From assembly GCA_030248195.1 (NCBI GenBank), contig JASAND010030698.1, positions 1 to 64,000 on the forward strand: a DNA stretch of 64,000 nucleotides, given 5' to 3'. The DNA comes from Trissonchulus latispiculum (Eukaryota; Nematoda; Enoplea; Enoplida; Ironidae). The notes under the pieces are model-generated. The model did no database searches, was not told the origin of the DNA, and was given only the letters and a program-made list of their open reading frames with translations. Position numbers and translations under genes: made by a program. Numbering within the stretch: position 1 is the stretch's first letter; the number at the start of each line of letters is the position of its first letter. This document shows positions 59,791-64,000 of the stretch, piece by piece.

Positions 59791-61337
59791 AGATATTTTG
59801 ATGTCCGTGTGTCAAAGCTAAATCTGTTGTAATCTCTTGGGAATAAATTTTTGAGCAAAAGTTCCTTGGTCAGAAATCTCCCTCAGGTAAAAAGCGGAAA
59901 TAAGTTATATGCTAGAGTTTGTTTTTTATTCAGTTAATTAATGGCGTATGTAATTATAACAGTGGCTTGCACCAAACAGGGTTAGCTTGGTGTTAAGTTA
60001 ATCTCAAGGTTAACACGGCGTTAATCTGTTAACTCTCAGCTAATCCGTTCCAGCACATAAGGGCAAGTTAACCTCGAGGTTAACTCCGAGTTAAGTTAGT
60101 CTTCAGCATGCAAAATTTAACTCTGATTTAGAGCAGGATTAGCTGAGGACTAAGGGCCTTTTCAAGAAAGGGTAGAGTAGAGTTAAAATTAACTCGATCC
60201 GTTTCAAGAAAGGGTTAAAAGGGTTAATTTTAACCCCGCGAGTTAGAGAGAGTTAAAATTTTTAACTCTACTCTCATTCGTGAAAAGAGTTAAAATTAAC
60301 TCGCTTTAACTCTGCCCTTTTCAAGAATCGCTGAAGGAGTTAAAAATTTGCGGAGTTAATTTTAACTCTACCCTTTTCACGAAAGGGTTAAATTTAACTC
60401 TGTTTAACTCTTTCTGATCATTTTCTATTGAAATTTAACCCCAGGCAAAACACGCAGGTTAAGCAGAGTTAAAATTAACTCTTTTCATGAAACCGTGGGG
60501 TTAATTTTAACTCTGTCATTTTAACTCCATTTAACTCTACAGCTTTTAACCCTGTAGGGTTTAAGAGAGTTAAAACACACAGAGTTAAAATTAACTCCGT
60601 GCTTTCATGAAAAGAGTTAATTTTAACTCTACTCCACTCCACTCTACCCTACTCTACCCTACCCTTTCTTGAAAAGGCCCTAACTCAATTTCGAACATTT
60701 CTGCCTTCATTTATCAGAAAAATTCGTTATGGATTGTTCAATCAGGCATTTAAGAATACTTCAGTTTTTTGGAAAAGGTTTTCGCAGTTTTGCTTCGTAT
60801 GTGACATTTGCTATTTGATCCAATACTTAAATGATAACCTTGAGCTCAGAGTTAAAGGGAAGAAAGACTTAGCTTGGAGTTAACCTCAAGGTTACAGTAG
60901 TCTCTAGTTAATGTTGAAAGATCATGTTTGGATACATTGATTGAGAAAACAAATTTGATTGGGTAACCTTAACCCTGAGCTGAAGCTTAGAGTTTGTTAT
61001 TCTAGGCAAAGGCTAGGTTGGTGCAACGGACTAAAGTTTAACACTCAGCTGAAGCTCAGCTGCAGAATAGTTAGCACTGAGTTAACTAGGTGTTAAGCTA
61101 ACACCGAGCTAACTCAGCCCGATTTGGTGCAAGCCAGCTGTCTGTAACAGTGTGGGTGAACCAATTTTCAGATGATAGATTGACCCTGCTGGAGCTCCTG
61201 GTTTCCCAAATACTGTCCTTTGCCTGTATTCGAGAGGAGATTGATGCGGCCACTGATAAAGTGCGATTTCTGAAATGGAGAATACGTCAGTTGCATGCGA
61301 TAGAATTGCGACAGGAAAAGGACGCTAATCAGGCTAG
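39639..61337 (+). CDS. BAZ1A: BAZ1A/ACF1 orthologue (partial, 13 exons placed)
   Basis: ACF1 is the large regulatory subunit that pairs with the ISWI ATPase in ACF/CHRAC nucleosome-spacing complexes in the nucleus. Joining the exons gives, in order: the WAC domain (residues ~1-130), an acidic SSDEE stretch, a FKY-VEP segment, a basic linker, a charged helix ending in the WKRPRDDL-CDDLK motif, the DDT domain (~383-455), and WHIM1/WHIM2 pieces. Exons 1-11 join in one frame for 466 codons. One short exon between exons 11 and 12 was not found, and PHD and bromodomain exons would lie past the window. About 22 kb of genomic span is mostly transposons in introns. Identification rests on extended collinear similarity to animal BAZ1A. 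Confidence 0.92.
39834..40550. mobile_element. foldback element B with ~185-bp inverted arms
   Basis: Arms at 39834-40018 and 40366-40550 are near-perfect reverse complements. The outer ends read ACAAGTATGAAAAATGCTCC. Each arm has AATATGAG motifs alternating with GGACAAGATTTAAAATG or GGACAAGATGTAAACGG at about 55-60-bp spacing, the same modular plan as elements A and C. Non-coding centre of about 350 bp. Confidence 0.88.
40604..40905. repeat. 148-bp satellite, first two units
   Basis: Two monomers separated from the main array by the element at 40906-42094. The monomer has GTGAATTCCCCATGCCCAAT, ATGCAAAATTTCAGCCTT and CTTGAACCAGGAACTGGTTC blocks. Confidence 0.9.
40906..42094. mobile_element. 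TA-flanked inverted-repeat element inside the satellite
   Basis: The ends TAGCAAGGTTCAC and GTGAACCTTGCTA (each followed inward by an A8/T8 run and ATC) are flanked by TA at 40904-40905 and 42095-42096. Neighbouring satellite monomers show the empty site CAAAGTAACACCACC. TA duplication and inverted ends suggest a Tc1/mariner-type MITE. Further TTCACAAAAAA/TTTTTTGTGAA inverted motifs lie inside. No transposase in 1189 bp. Confidence 0.9.
42095..44590. repeat. 148-bp satellite array, about 17 units
   Basis: A 148-bp unit repeats with high identity; the middle units (43140-44580) are most uniform and the edges more diverged, as expected from unequal exchange. Each unit has a palindromic core around GAACCAGGAACTGGTTC. 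Minus-strand frames of 60 codons recur in each unit only because the repeat happens to be open, and 148 is not a multiple of three. Confidence 0.95.
44591..45296. other. spacer with one hairpin
   Basis: AT-rich intron sequence. A hairpin at 45128-45153 (ATGGGGGGCTC-TCC-GAGCACCCCCAT, preceded by CTCATATT) belongs to the dispersed hairpin family. No gene. Confidence 0.5.
45297..45580. mobile_element. hAT-type MITE
   Basis: The ends CAAGGCCGCACCCAGG and CCTGGGTGCGGGCCTG are flanked by the 8-bp duplication CGTATACA (45289-45296 and 45581-45588). 284 bp; a shorter relative of 32360-33379. Its right end lies only 62 bp before the exon 2 acceptor. Confidence 0.92.
45650..45731 (+). CDS. BAZ1A: BAZ1A exon 2 (WAC domain)
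   Basis: Acceptor TTATTTTAG, donor GTATGT. Completes a codon from exon 1 and reads DYYERTILLNSLVWACEFTG, then RAGLTYE. The ERTIL-NSLVW-C-TGR-GLTY string is diagnostic of the WAC domain, which contacts DNA. Ends in phase 0. Confidence 0.95.
45810..46494 (+). mobile_element. tRNA-derived SINE, split by a MITE
   Basis: The head has an A-box (TGGACGAGTGGTAAGG) and a B-box (GGTTCGAACCC). The body (CTTGAGCAAGGTACTAAGC...) runs to 46119 and resumes at about 46417 after the hAT MITE, ending in a CTTTACC-type tandem tail. A-box/B-box spacing is as in tRNA-derived SINEs, which use Pol III promoters and LINE machinery. Confidence 0.82.
46120..46408. mobile_element. hAT-type MITE inside the SINE
   Basis: The ends CAGGGTTGGG and CCCAACCCTG are flanked by GAGACCGG and GAGTCCGG (7 of 8). 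Subterminal GTCTCGGTCTCG repeats fill both ends. 289 bp, non-coding. Confidence 0.88.
46495..49325. repeat. G-tract-rich dispersed repeat, copy 2
   Basis: Homologous in stretches to 29400-31660 (same TTTTTAGTGCAAAATAA..., ACAAAAATCT and CCTTCTGAGCGATTT landmarks). It begins with CATAGGTGTA and ends with TACACCTATG, so the whole block might itself be an old hAT-like element, but I found no matching target duplication. It contains the palindrome 47046-48623. Confidence 0.65.
47046..48623. mobile_element. 1.6-kb palindromic foldback element with CCGGAT motifs
   Basis: Two arms of roughly 740 bp (47046 to ~47790 and ~47880 to 48623) are near-perfect reverse complements with a spacer of about 90 bp. 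The ends are AAGTCTGACC and GGTCAGACTT, flanked by TA (47044-47045 and 48624-48625). The homologous repeat at 30742 shows the empty site ATCTAGTTGTAAAAA, so TA is the target. Each arm holds about 16 CCGG cores, many as ATCCGGT or the palindrome ATCCGGTTACCGGAT. No coding capacity. Confidence 0.92.
49498..49691 (+). CDS. BAZ1A: BAZ1A exon 3 (end of WAC domain)
   Basis: Acceptor TTTCAATTAG, donor GTAGGT. Reads EAVSSEKAAKARLKTIP..., ending KDIFSFLKDRYVVGEEVDTV. The D-IF-F-KDRY-V-E motif follows the WAC core in BAZ1 proteins. Phase 0 in, two bases out. Confidence 0.93.
50040..50162 (+). CDS. BAZ1A: BAZ1A exon 4
   Basis: Acceptor GGTTTCTAG, donor GTTTTTTG. Reads QTCKIVKVSYEPEGEK, then HVNGVVEVTLGSSDEETEG. 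The VNG-V and SSDEE stretch corresponds to the acidic segment after WAC in BAZ1A. Two alternative upstream acceptors would introduce in-frame stops, which fixes this one. Confidence 0.85.
50345..50473 (+). CDS. BAZ1A: BAZ1A exon 5
   Basis: Acceptor TTGATTTTAG, donor GTACGT. Reads TTSQEKNCSGGPSPSFFKYC, then VEPVLKRSGGVTDSRWLSSN. The FFKY-V-P segment matches the conserved short motif preceding the basic linker in BAZ1A. Confidence 0.88.
50756..50843 (+). CDS. BAZ1A: BAZ1A exon 6
   Basis: Acceptor TTATTTCTAG, donor GTGAGA. Reads RKKSAFPRHTLRMYLKASCE, then LVAQKYRLK. The RRK-FSR-LK-FLK pattern of the family is visible. Ends in phase 0. Confidence 0.9.
51129..51234 (+). CDS. BAZ1A: BAZ1A exon 7
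   Basis: Acceptor GAGTTTTAG, donor GTAAGT. Reads QPANGIHTKQFSFSQCFQGP, then PPKFPHTPSKKDTEP. It corresponds to the F-YFF---PP-F-FSP segment of BAZ1A. One base is left over. Confidence 0.88.
51538..51728 (+). CDS. BAZ1A: BAZ1A exon 8 (charged helix), GC donor
   Basis: Acceptor GCATTTCAG. Lys/Glu-rich protein ending ELELELTRRRNEMEAKEK, start of the charged coiled-coil region. To join exon 9 in frame the exon must end AAG at 51728, where the intron begins GCACGT, i.e. a GC-AG intron. The nearby GT sites would leave one extra base and throw exon 9 out of frame. Confidence 0.82.
51869..51985 (+). CDS. BAZ1A: BAZ1A exon 9 (charged helix, pre-DDT motif)
   Basis: Acceptor ATTTTTTAG, donor GTATTG, 39 codons in phase 0. 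Reads EKERIKQEKERMKERKRDER, then IEWKRPRDDLDCDDLK. The W-KPR-D-ECDDLK motif is a hallmark just before the DDT domain of BAZ1A. Confidence 0.95.
52171..52315 (+). CDS. BAZ1A: BAZ1A exon 10 (DDT domain)
   Basis: Acceptor CTATTTTTAG, donor GTAAAA with one base left. Reads PLPVLSPISLPDSMSSEFFG, then LAILQFVHSFGDMIGLSENF and PDGLTL. This is the first half of the DDT domain (L-P---FG--L---EF---FG), which together with WHIM segments binds the ISWI partner. Confidence 0.95.
52448..52558 (+). CDS. BAZ1A: BAZ1A exon 11 (DDT domain, second half)
   Basis: Acceptor TTATTTTTAG, donor GTATAC. Reads SNLVECLLTQKYENITDVFV, then LKGVFQLQEQEDGDE. It completes the DDT helices. The donor lies only a few bases from the 3' tail of the LINE at 52563-55860. 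One base is left over, so the next exon must start with two bases; the exon at 59399 does not fit this phase, so an exon between them is missing from my model. Confidence 0.92.
52601..53593 (-). pseudogene. LINE reverse transcriptase, C-terminal part
   Basis: A 330-residue frame with [20 protein letters not shown], then MFADTITVY. The catalytic box reads FADT (53384-53395) instead of F/YADD, so the second catalytic Asp is lost. The C-terminal region (FATRLWNSLPGDI) is typical of the CR1/Jockey group. This copy is expected to be inactive. Confidence 0.88.
53805..54278 (-). pseudogene. LINE reverse transcriptase, N-terminal part
   Basis: Contains LDTTKSPGLDGIPGVVL, WKSAKIIPVYKKGSRTCPDN and YRPIALLPVVSKVME. 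The frame shifts near 53805; motif A (ALDIKAAFDMVWHKG) is readable in other frames between 53594 and 53804. Confidence 0.85.
54421..55674 (-). pseudogene. LINE endonuclease region
   Basis: A 417-residue frame. After an acidic Ser/Asp-rich start, the endonuclease runs from VWFTNIRGIQSNFDSL (residue ~102) through IIALNETF, GDLNSHHADWIG and GTSDHCLVTVKL. These are the conserved catalytic positions (Glu, Asp/Asn and the SDH motif) of apurinic-type LINE endonucleases, which nick the target. The frame breaks at 54421 before RT. Confidence 0.88.
55861..56295. other. T-rich spacer or PLE 5' region
   Basis: Long T-runs (56118-56160) and TCGACGACGACA-like patches. No exon was recognised here; it may include the 5' untranslated part of the Penelope-like element. 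Confidence 0.4.
56296..56303 (+). promoter_or_regulatory. possible TATA box of the Penelope-like element
   Basis: TATAAAAG lies about 200 bp upstream of the large frame and in the same orientation. Suggestive only. Confidence 0.3.
56501..59038 (+). CDS. GIY-YIG endonuclease / reverse transcriptase of a permuted Penelope-like element
   Basis: 845 codons without a stop (TAG at 59036-59038). Residues ~7-95 form a GIY-YIG nuclease: YLLKCNTCNIGYVGET with a CxxC pair (residues 11 and 14), then RIGQH and a downstream FWIRELK segment. The reverse transcriptase follows: LPKFHKNPIKFRTIVSS (~485), motif A YTFDFSQLYTN (~566), GIPMGTSCGPFLAN (~647) and catalytic FRYIDD (~690), all with key Asp residues. 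Penelope-like RTs are related to telomerase. The nuclease would cut target DNA and RT copy the RNA. The frame opens at 56498 with no ATG before the nuclease; GTG at 56501 is only the frame edge, so the true start is spliced, non-ATG or damaged. Confidence 0.9.
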   Translation: MLRIIFYLLKCNTCNIGYVGETSQKLRVRIGQHRRSVESNNRGCKFILQHFRTSKCKSFKVQILEQLYATGDAKLDKENRLKREAFWIRELKTKYPYGLNEVLRGEKFEQAVFSNFNKRFKVGNKRSKIRVLRKITANAALDPAKFMEEIHKSFISCPAESRLRIVNKIFSLNNRDAKALYLHVLNRNTVHADEIVKDLLRYKLDKVVNVQNIGKKVKSKLFIKYSSKLFDKINFAKIFANNKVQGFWPPDVDLNKCFPKVIYTYDKPFSSQVFNYKQFASTVNLDDDVSGNCDCANSKFKDNFHGHVVTGDLNIISDTNLRRLFEKGTKYRLPSKGNSTELVKEVESAISKYLQKNKFKDKDIFYPWIQSVVGEVVQELENHNFCFVKEKPFNYQELERLKRHFVITSVDKASQNYAFICKTLYRKVLINELGLNNANGNDTYEVSGENKETIINKLLQKCNDFGHNIDFSDKKLPFIQLLPKFHKNPIKFRTIVSSRAAVTNSLSKDIGYSLKTILKRMKAYSSTIARCNGGCNPFWIIDSSKPIINCLRQISMQNNAKSVYTFDFSQLYTNLRHDKIIEAINAIAKIAFGHNQRKLNFGFKSAYFSDNTSKRYVDYETFCEMCKWLVDNAYFCVGGKVFRQKVGIPMGTSCGPFLANLVLFYYEFKFIKLLTNRNDYKTLELLKYVFRYIDDITVINDGGIFIELWKLIYPSDLELNLVNEHFSLADVLDIKINIDNGKFITSVFDKKRFFSFNAVSLPEIESNISKFCCYNVFANEIIRISNLCSNSDDFLKISTELYQKLIQKKYKVRSLKRYFLKSCKHKNFNNLLDISPLNSWIHISK
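59187..59255 (+). repeat. conserved 3' stem-loop of the Penelope-like element
   Basis: ATTCCACACTC pairs with GGGTGTG-A-GAAT (one bulged A) around a ~17-nt loop containing CTGATGAGCC. The same ~60 bp is identical at 23995-24060. A likely RT-recognition or processing signal (inference). Confidence 0.75.
59399..59645 (+). CDS. BAZ1A: BAZ1A exon 12 (WHIM1)
   Basis: Reads TYSYNSLDQFTLTEVLRSHI, then VVWRYQQRGGYRTWDDPAFQ, FRLDNADLLHRLQTHDLIEL and SAG, with donor GTATGT. This is the WHIM1 region (SLD--TL-EILR-HIL; YQ-RGG) of BAZ1A. The best-looking acceptor (TTCATTCCAG at 59380) leads to stops in every phase, so the true acceptor is probably AG at 59398 or 59410; the start is therefore uncertain by about 12 bases. 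Confidence 0.9.
59741..59785. repeat. (TC)n microsatellite
   Basis: About 22 uninterrupted TC units. Confidence 0.95.
59964..61135. mobile_element. GTTAAC-rich inverted-repeat element (outer)
   Basis: The ends GGCTTGCACCAAA and TTTGGTGCAAGCC are inverted, followed inward by TTAGCT and repeated GTTAAC/TTAAGTTAA motifs. Flanks are AGT and AGC, so a 3-bp duplication is only partly supported. It is split by the inner element at 60154-60680. Its right end lies 15 bp before the acceptor of BAZ1A exon 13. Confidence 0.72.
60154..60680. mobile_element. PIF/Harbinger-type MITE (inner)
   Basis: The ends GGGCCTTTTCAAGAAAGG and CCTTTCTTGAAAAGGCCC are flanked by TAA (60151-60153 and 60681-60683). A 3-bp TAA duplication and GGGCC ends are typical of PIF/Harbinger. 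The interior is packed with the palindrome GAGTTAAAATTAACTC and variants. No transposase. Confidence 0.87.
61151..61337 (+). CDS. BAZ1A: BAZ1A exon 13 (WHIM region)
   Basis: Acceptor CTGTAACAG, donor GTAGCT. Joins exon 12 in phase and reads VWVNQFSDDRLTLLELLVSQ, then FACIREEIDAATDKVRFLKW and LHAIELRQEKDANQAR. This matches the helix pair after WHIM1 that leads into WHIM2. Two bases are left over for the next exon, which was not found in the window. Confidence 0.88.
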
Positions 61338-61436
61338 GTAGCTTGTTGATTAGCTGTAAGCTGTTTTTTTGTATCATGAAATGTAGGTTACATTTTGAGG
61401 GTATGTTTAGGAGAATGCCTCCCTTTTTATACTTAT

Positions 61437-61466
61437 TATAGGGGAGCGCGAGAGCGCTCCCCTATA
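61437..61466. repeat. short hairpin, dispersed family
   Basis: TATAGGGGAGCGC pairs perfectly with GCGCTCCCCTATA around GAGA. Same class as 9578, 10687 and 45128. Confidence 0.75.
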
Positions 61467-62520
61467 ATATGGGTGTAAAAGGCTCAGTGCGGCCCTTGGA
61501 GACCCGTTCGAGCTCCGTGCCAGCTAAATACTCAACCAGACTGGACAATTTTGGTATCGTTGGAATCTACACGACGAGTACTACAAGTCGCAAAAAAGTT
61601 TTGGTCAAAATTTCCAACTTTGAAAATTTTCGCTTCCGGACAAGTTAGGTCCGTTTGTTTTTTTCCGTGTAAGTCACGCTTGGAAAAATGCAATTTTCTG
61701 TCGCAGTGTTAGAACGATCTGGGCATTTTCAGCAGGTGAAGTTTGGTTTTTCTGAACGTATATATCCCGAAAGTGAACCTTTTTGATATTTTTTCGCTGC
61801 CTGGCCCGACCAGCCATCTGTACGGCCGGCCAAAAGTGGACTTGGCGCTAAAATGGCCAAAAATGGCCAATTTTTTGTCAAAGCTACAGGACTCAGGGAA
61901 GACGCTAGAGAGACGTGGTTTGTTGCATAAGGATCTACGGAAGGGGTTATATGTCCTAACGAGGGCGATTTTTGATATCTGGCCAGGATCGTTGTGGCGG
62001 CCGGCCCAAAGTTGGTCCGGCCAAATAGCCATTTTCGGAAAATTTCTAAGTCCCAACTCCACAGAAAATAGCCAAAAATAAGCCTAAATATGCTGTTTTG
62101 GGCCATATAGTGGGACGCATATAAGGGTTATCGGGGTCGCTTGTGCGGTGCTGCTATCGTGCTGTACTCTTATGCAGCAACCGTAGCACGCTGTCTGTAG
62201 ACTTACTGTAAACGACTAAACATATGAAACTTGGTGAAAATTATGTCTGTAGTAAGGGGGAACTGTAGCTATGTTAGTTGGTGCACTCTCTAGCTTCCAC
62301 CGTGCTGTATGTGCTACCCCAAACACAGCACCGTCGATAACAAGTTATTCATTCGTCAATGGAAGAAAAAGGAAAAAGAAAAAGGAAGAAATTGGAACTT
62401 TTCAAGCTTCTTTGTTCTGTACCTTCGGTTGACGATTAATGATTGGCGGAATTTTTAAAGTTTCTTTCACACAGCTTTAACGTTTGTGCTTTTTACTGAG
62501 AACCTTAAAAATGAAATAGG
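61467..62520. other. probable BAZ1A intron, nothing recognised
   Basis: Overlapping frames near 61709-62106 on both strands come from repeat-like sequence with GGCCGGCC-type patches and show no domain. Confidence 0.4.
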
Positions 62521-63484
62521 ACAAGAATAAAAATGCTCCGGTGGAGCATGAAAAATGCAATATGGGTGACATTAGGTTGTAAATTGACAGAGGACTAGGT
62601 TTTAAAACGTTAATATGGGAGGGGCAGGTTGTAAATGCCAGGAGGACTAGGTTAAAAGCGCACTAATATGGACCAGCTTCGCTGAACAACCCATATTCGC
62701 GGTCACTCATGCTCCACTCCACATGACATACGAGCAGGCGCGTAGCCAGGGGGGGGCGAGGGGGGCATGCCCCCCCCCGAAATCGGAGGCGAAAGAAAAA
62801 ATTTTAGTACCAAGTAGGAATTCGGCTAAATATTTCCAAAAATTTTCGCCTGCGGCGCTAAATTAACACGAAAATATCTCAAAAATACCAGCTTGTACTT
62901 GAAATCGGCCTCCACAGGATTCTGTTTCAGCCAAATTTCTGAAAACTTTTGGCTTGCCCCCCTCCGAAATTTTTTTCTGGCTACGCTAGTGCATACGAGT
63001 AAGATCTACATTCTTCAGCTTTCAAAGCAAGCGGGACGATTTTGAAATATTAAAGCTTATTCGAAATAAACAATGCAGTTCTGGTAGAAAGGTGTTCAAG
63101 GTGTTTTTTCTGCACTGTCAGAATCTTGTATTAAGTTGATGTGAAAAGCAGTTGAAATTATGTACGTGTATTATTGTTTAATAAGGAGCACGACTATATA
63201 CATATATATATATACTTGCAAGGTCATGCTGACAAATCGTACAATTTTCTGAAGAACTGCCGATAGCAACAGCAAGCAGCAGCCGGTAGAAACTCGTAGT
63301 TTTCGCGAATATGGGTTGTTCAGCGAAGCTGGTCCATATTAGTGCGCTTTTAACCTAGTCCTCTTGGCATTTACAACCTGCCCCTCCCATATTAACGTTT
63401 TAAAACCTAGTCCTCTGTCAATTTACAACCTAATGTCACCCATATTGCATTTTTCATGCTCCACCGGAGCATTTTTATTCTTGT
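62521..63484. mobile_element. foldback element C with ~180-bp inverted arms
   Basis: Arms at 62521-62699 and 63304-63484 are near-perfect reverse complements. The outer ends read ACAAGAATAAAAATGCTCC. Arms carry AATATGGG alternating with GGACTAGGTTTTAAAACG and GGTTGTAAAT modules, the same plan as A and B. The centre contains a hAT MITE (62735-62991). Confidence 0.88.
62735..62991. mobile_element. hAT-type MITE nested in foldback C
   Basis: The ends CAGGCGCGTAGCCAG and CTGGCTACGCTAGTG are flanked by the 8-bp duplication CATACGAG (62727-62734 and 62992-62999). 257 bp, non-coding. Confidence 0.92.
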
Positions 63485-63911
63485 GAGAGGTTTTGATTCC
63501 TCATTGATTTTCAGAACACTTATACTGGAAAATTATTTTGCTTATGTATTAAAAAGATGGCGTTGACAGAATTGACTGTTTTTAAGCGAATAAGCGGCAA
63601 AATGTGAAAGATTCTTTGTTAGTTTTGCGAAGGCATACACTTATATTCCTTCATCTGGACAGCAGGTTCTTTTTCCTTGAAAATGATCATTAAAATTAGC
63701 CATATTATTGGGTTGTAAACAAATTGAAGGAGGTTTTTTTGGGAACCGGTCGTCTAGTCTCGGCACTGAGGTATTTTCCTCTGGGAAGGCATTAACGAAA
63801 GTGTTCTTTGTGTGGACGGACACCATGCAAAGGGCAGTTAGTATTCATTTTGCTGATGGCAGCCTCACGTAGCGTATGCTTAACTTGTAACGGTGGATTT
63901 TCAATAGTGAC
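63485..63911. other. unique AT-rich spacer
   Basis: No exon or repeat recognised. It would be intron of BAZ1A if the gene continues. Confidence 0.35.
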
Positions 63912-64000
63912 CAGGGGCTTATCCAGGGGGTGGTCCAGGGGTCCAGACCCCTCCCCCTTTTCAGAAACTTTTCGAATTTTTAGCTTTTAACTTTATCTTT
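63912..64000. mobile_element. possible left end of another hAT-type MITE
   Basis: CAGGGGCTTATCCAGGGGG followed by GGTCCAGACCCCTCCCCCTT resembles the ends at 32360 and 45297. The right end is outside the window. Confidence 0.4.

Noticed and set aside
61709..62106. Overlapping frames of 112-125 codons on both strands
   Set aside because: No domain or codon signal; repeat-like sequence.

Overview
The window is eukaryotic and almost certainly from an invertebrate animal. It is AT-rich, its genes are split by many introns with GT-AG junctions, it is crowded with transposable elements, and it holds an orthologue of an animal chromatin-remodelling subunit. I cannot name the species. The abundance of Penelope-like elements with an N-terminal GIY-YIG domain fits known distributions in aquatic invertebrates.

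Host genes. The clearest gene is a plus-strand BAZ1A/ACF1 orthologue from about 39.6 kb to at least 61.3 kb. Thirteen exons can be placed: WAC domain, acidic and basic linkers, DDT domain and WHIM segments. The PHD and bromodomain exons would lie beyond the window. Its introns carry most of the right-hand repeats. Farther left are weaker traces of two more plus-strand genes: a pair of duplicated 54-nt exons at 2.4 and 4.5 kb with a possible acidic terminal exon at 6.2 kb, and two exons resembling a TMEM14-family membrane protein at 10.8 and 11.5 kb, followed by a possible last exon at 23.5 kb.

Mobile elements. From left to right: a foldback element (6.6-7.4 kb); two adjacent minisatellites (7.6-8.9 kb); a complete 9-kb LTR retrotransposon with near-identical LTRs and a gag gene but no visible pol (13.25-22.24 kb); an internally deleted Penelope-like copy (23.7-24.1 kb); a decayed LINE (24.2-26.9 kb); a G/C-tract-rich block (28.7-34 kb) riddled with hAT-type MITEs and one TTAA element; a nested hAT pair (34.5-36 kb); two GGGAAAAAACC-type inverted-repeat elements, one inside a second LINE (36.1-39.5 kb); a second foldback element, then a 148-bp satellite array interrupted by a TA-flanked element (39.8-44.6 kb); a tRNA-derived SINE split by a hAT MITE (45.8-46.5 kb); a 1.6-kb near-perfect palindrome (47.0-48.6 kb); a third LINE (52.6-55.8 kb); an almost intact Penelope-like element with permuted domains (56.3-59.26 kb); nested GTTAAC-rich palindromic elements (60-61.1 kb); and a third foldback element with a hAT MITE inside it (62.5-63.5 kb).

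The most notable material is the permuted Penelope-like element with a conserved 3' stem-loop, the gag-only LTR element, a three-member foldback family with shared modular arms, and several insertions whose boundaries are proved by empty sites in a second repeat copy or a satellite monomer within the same window.
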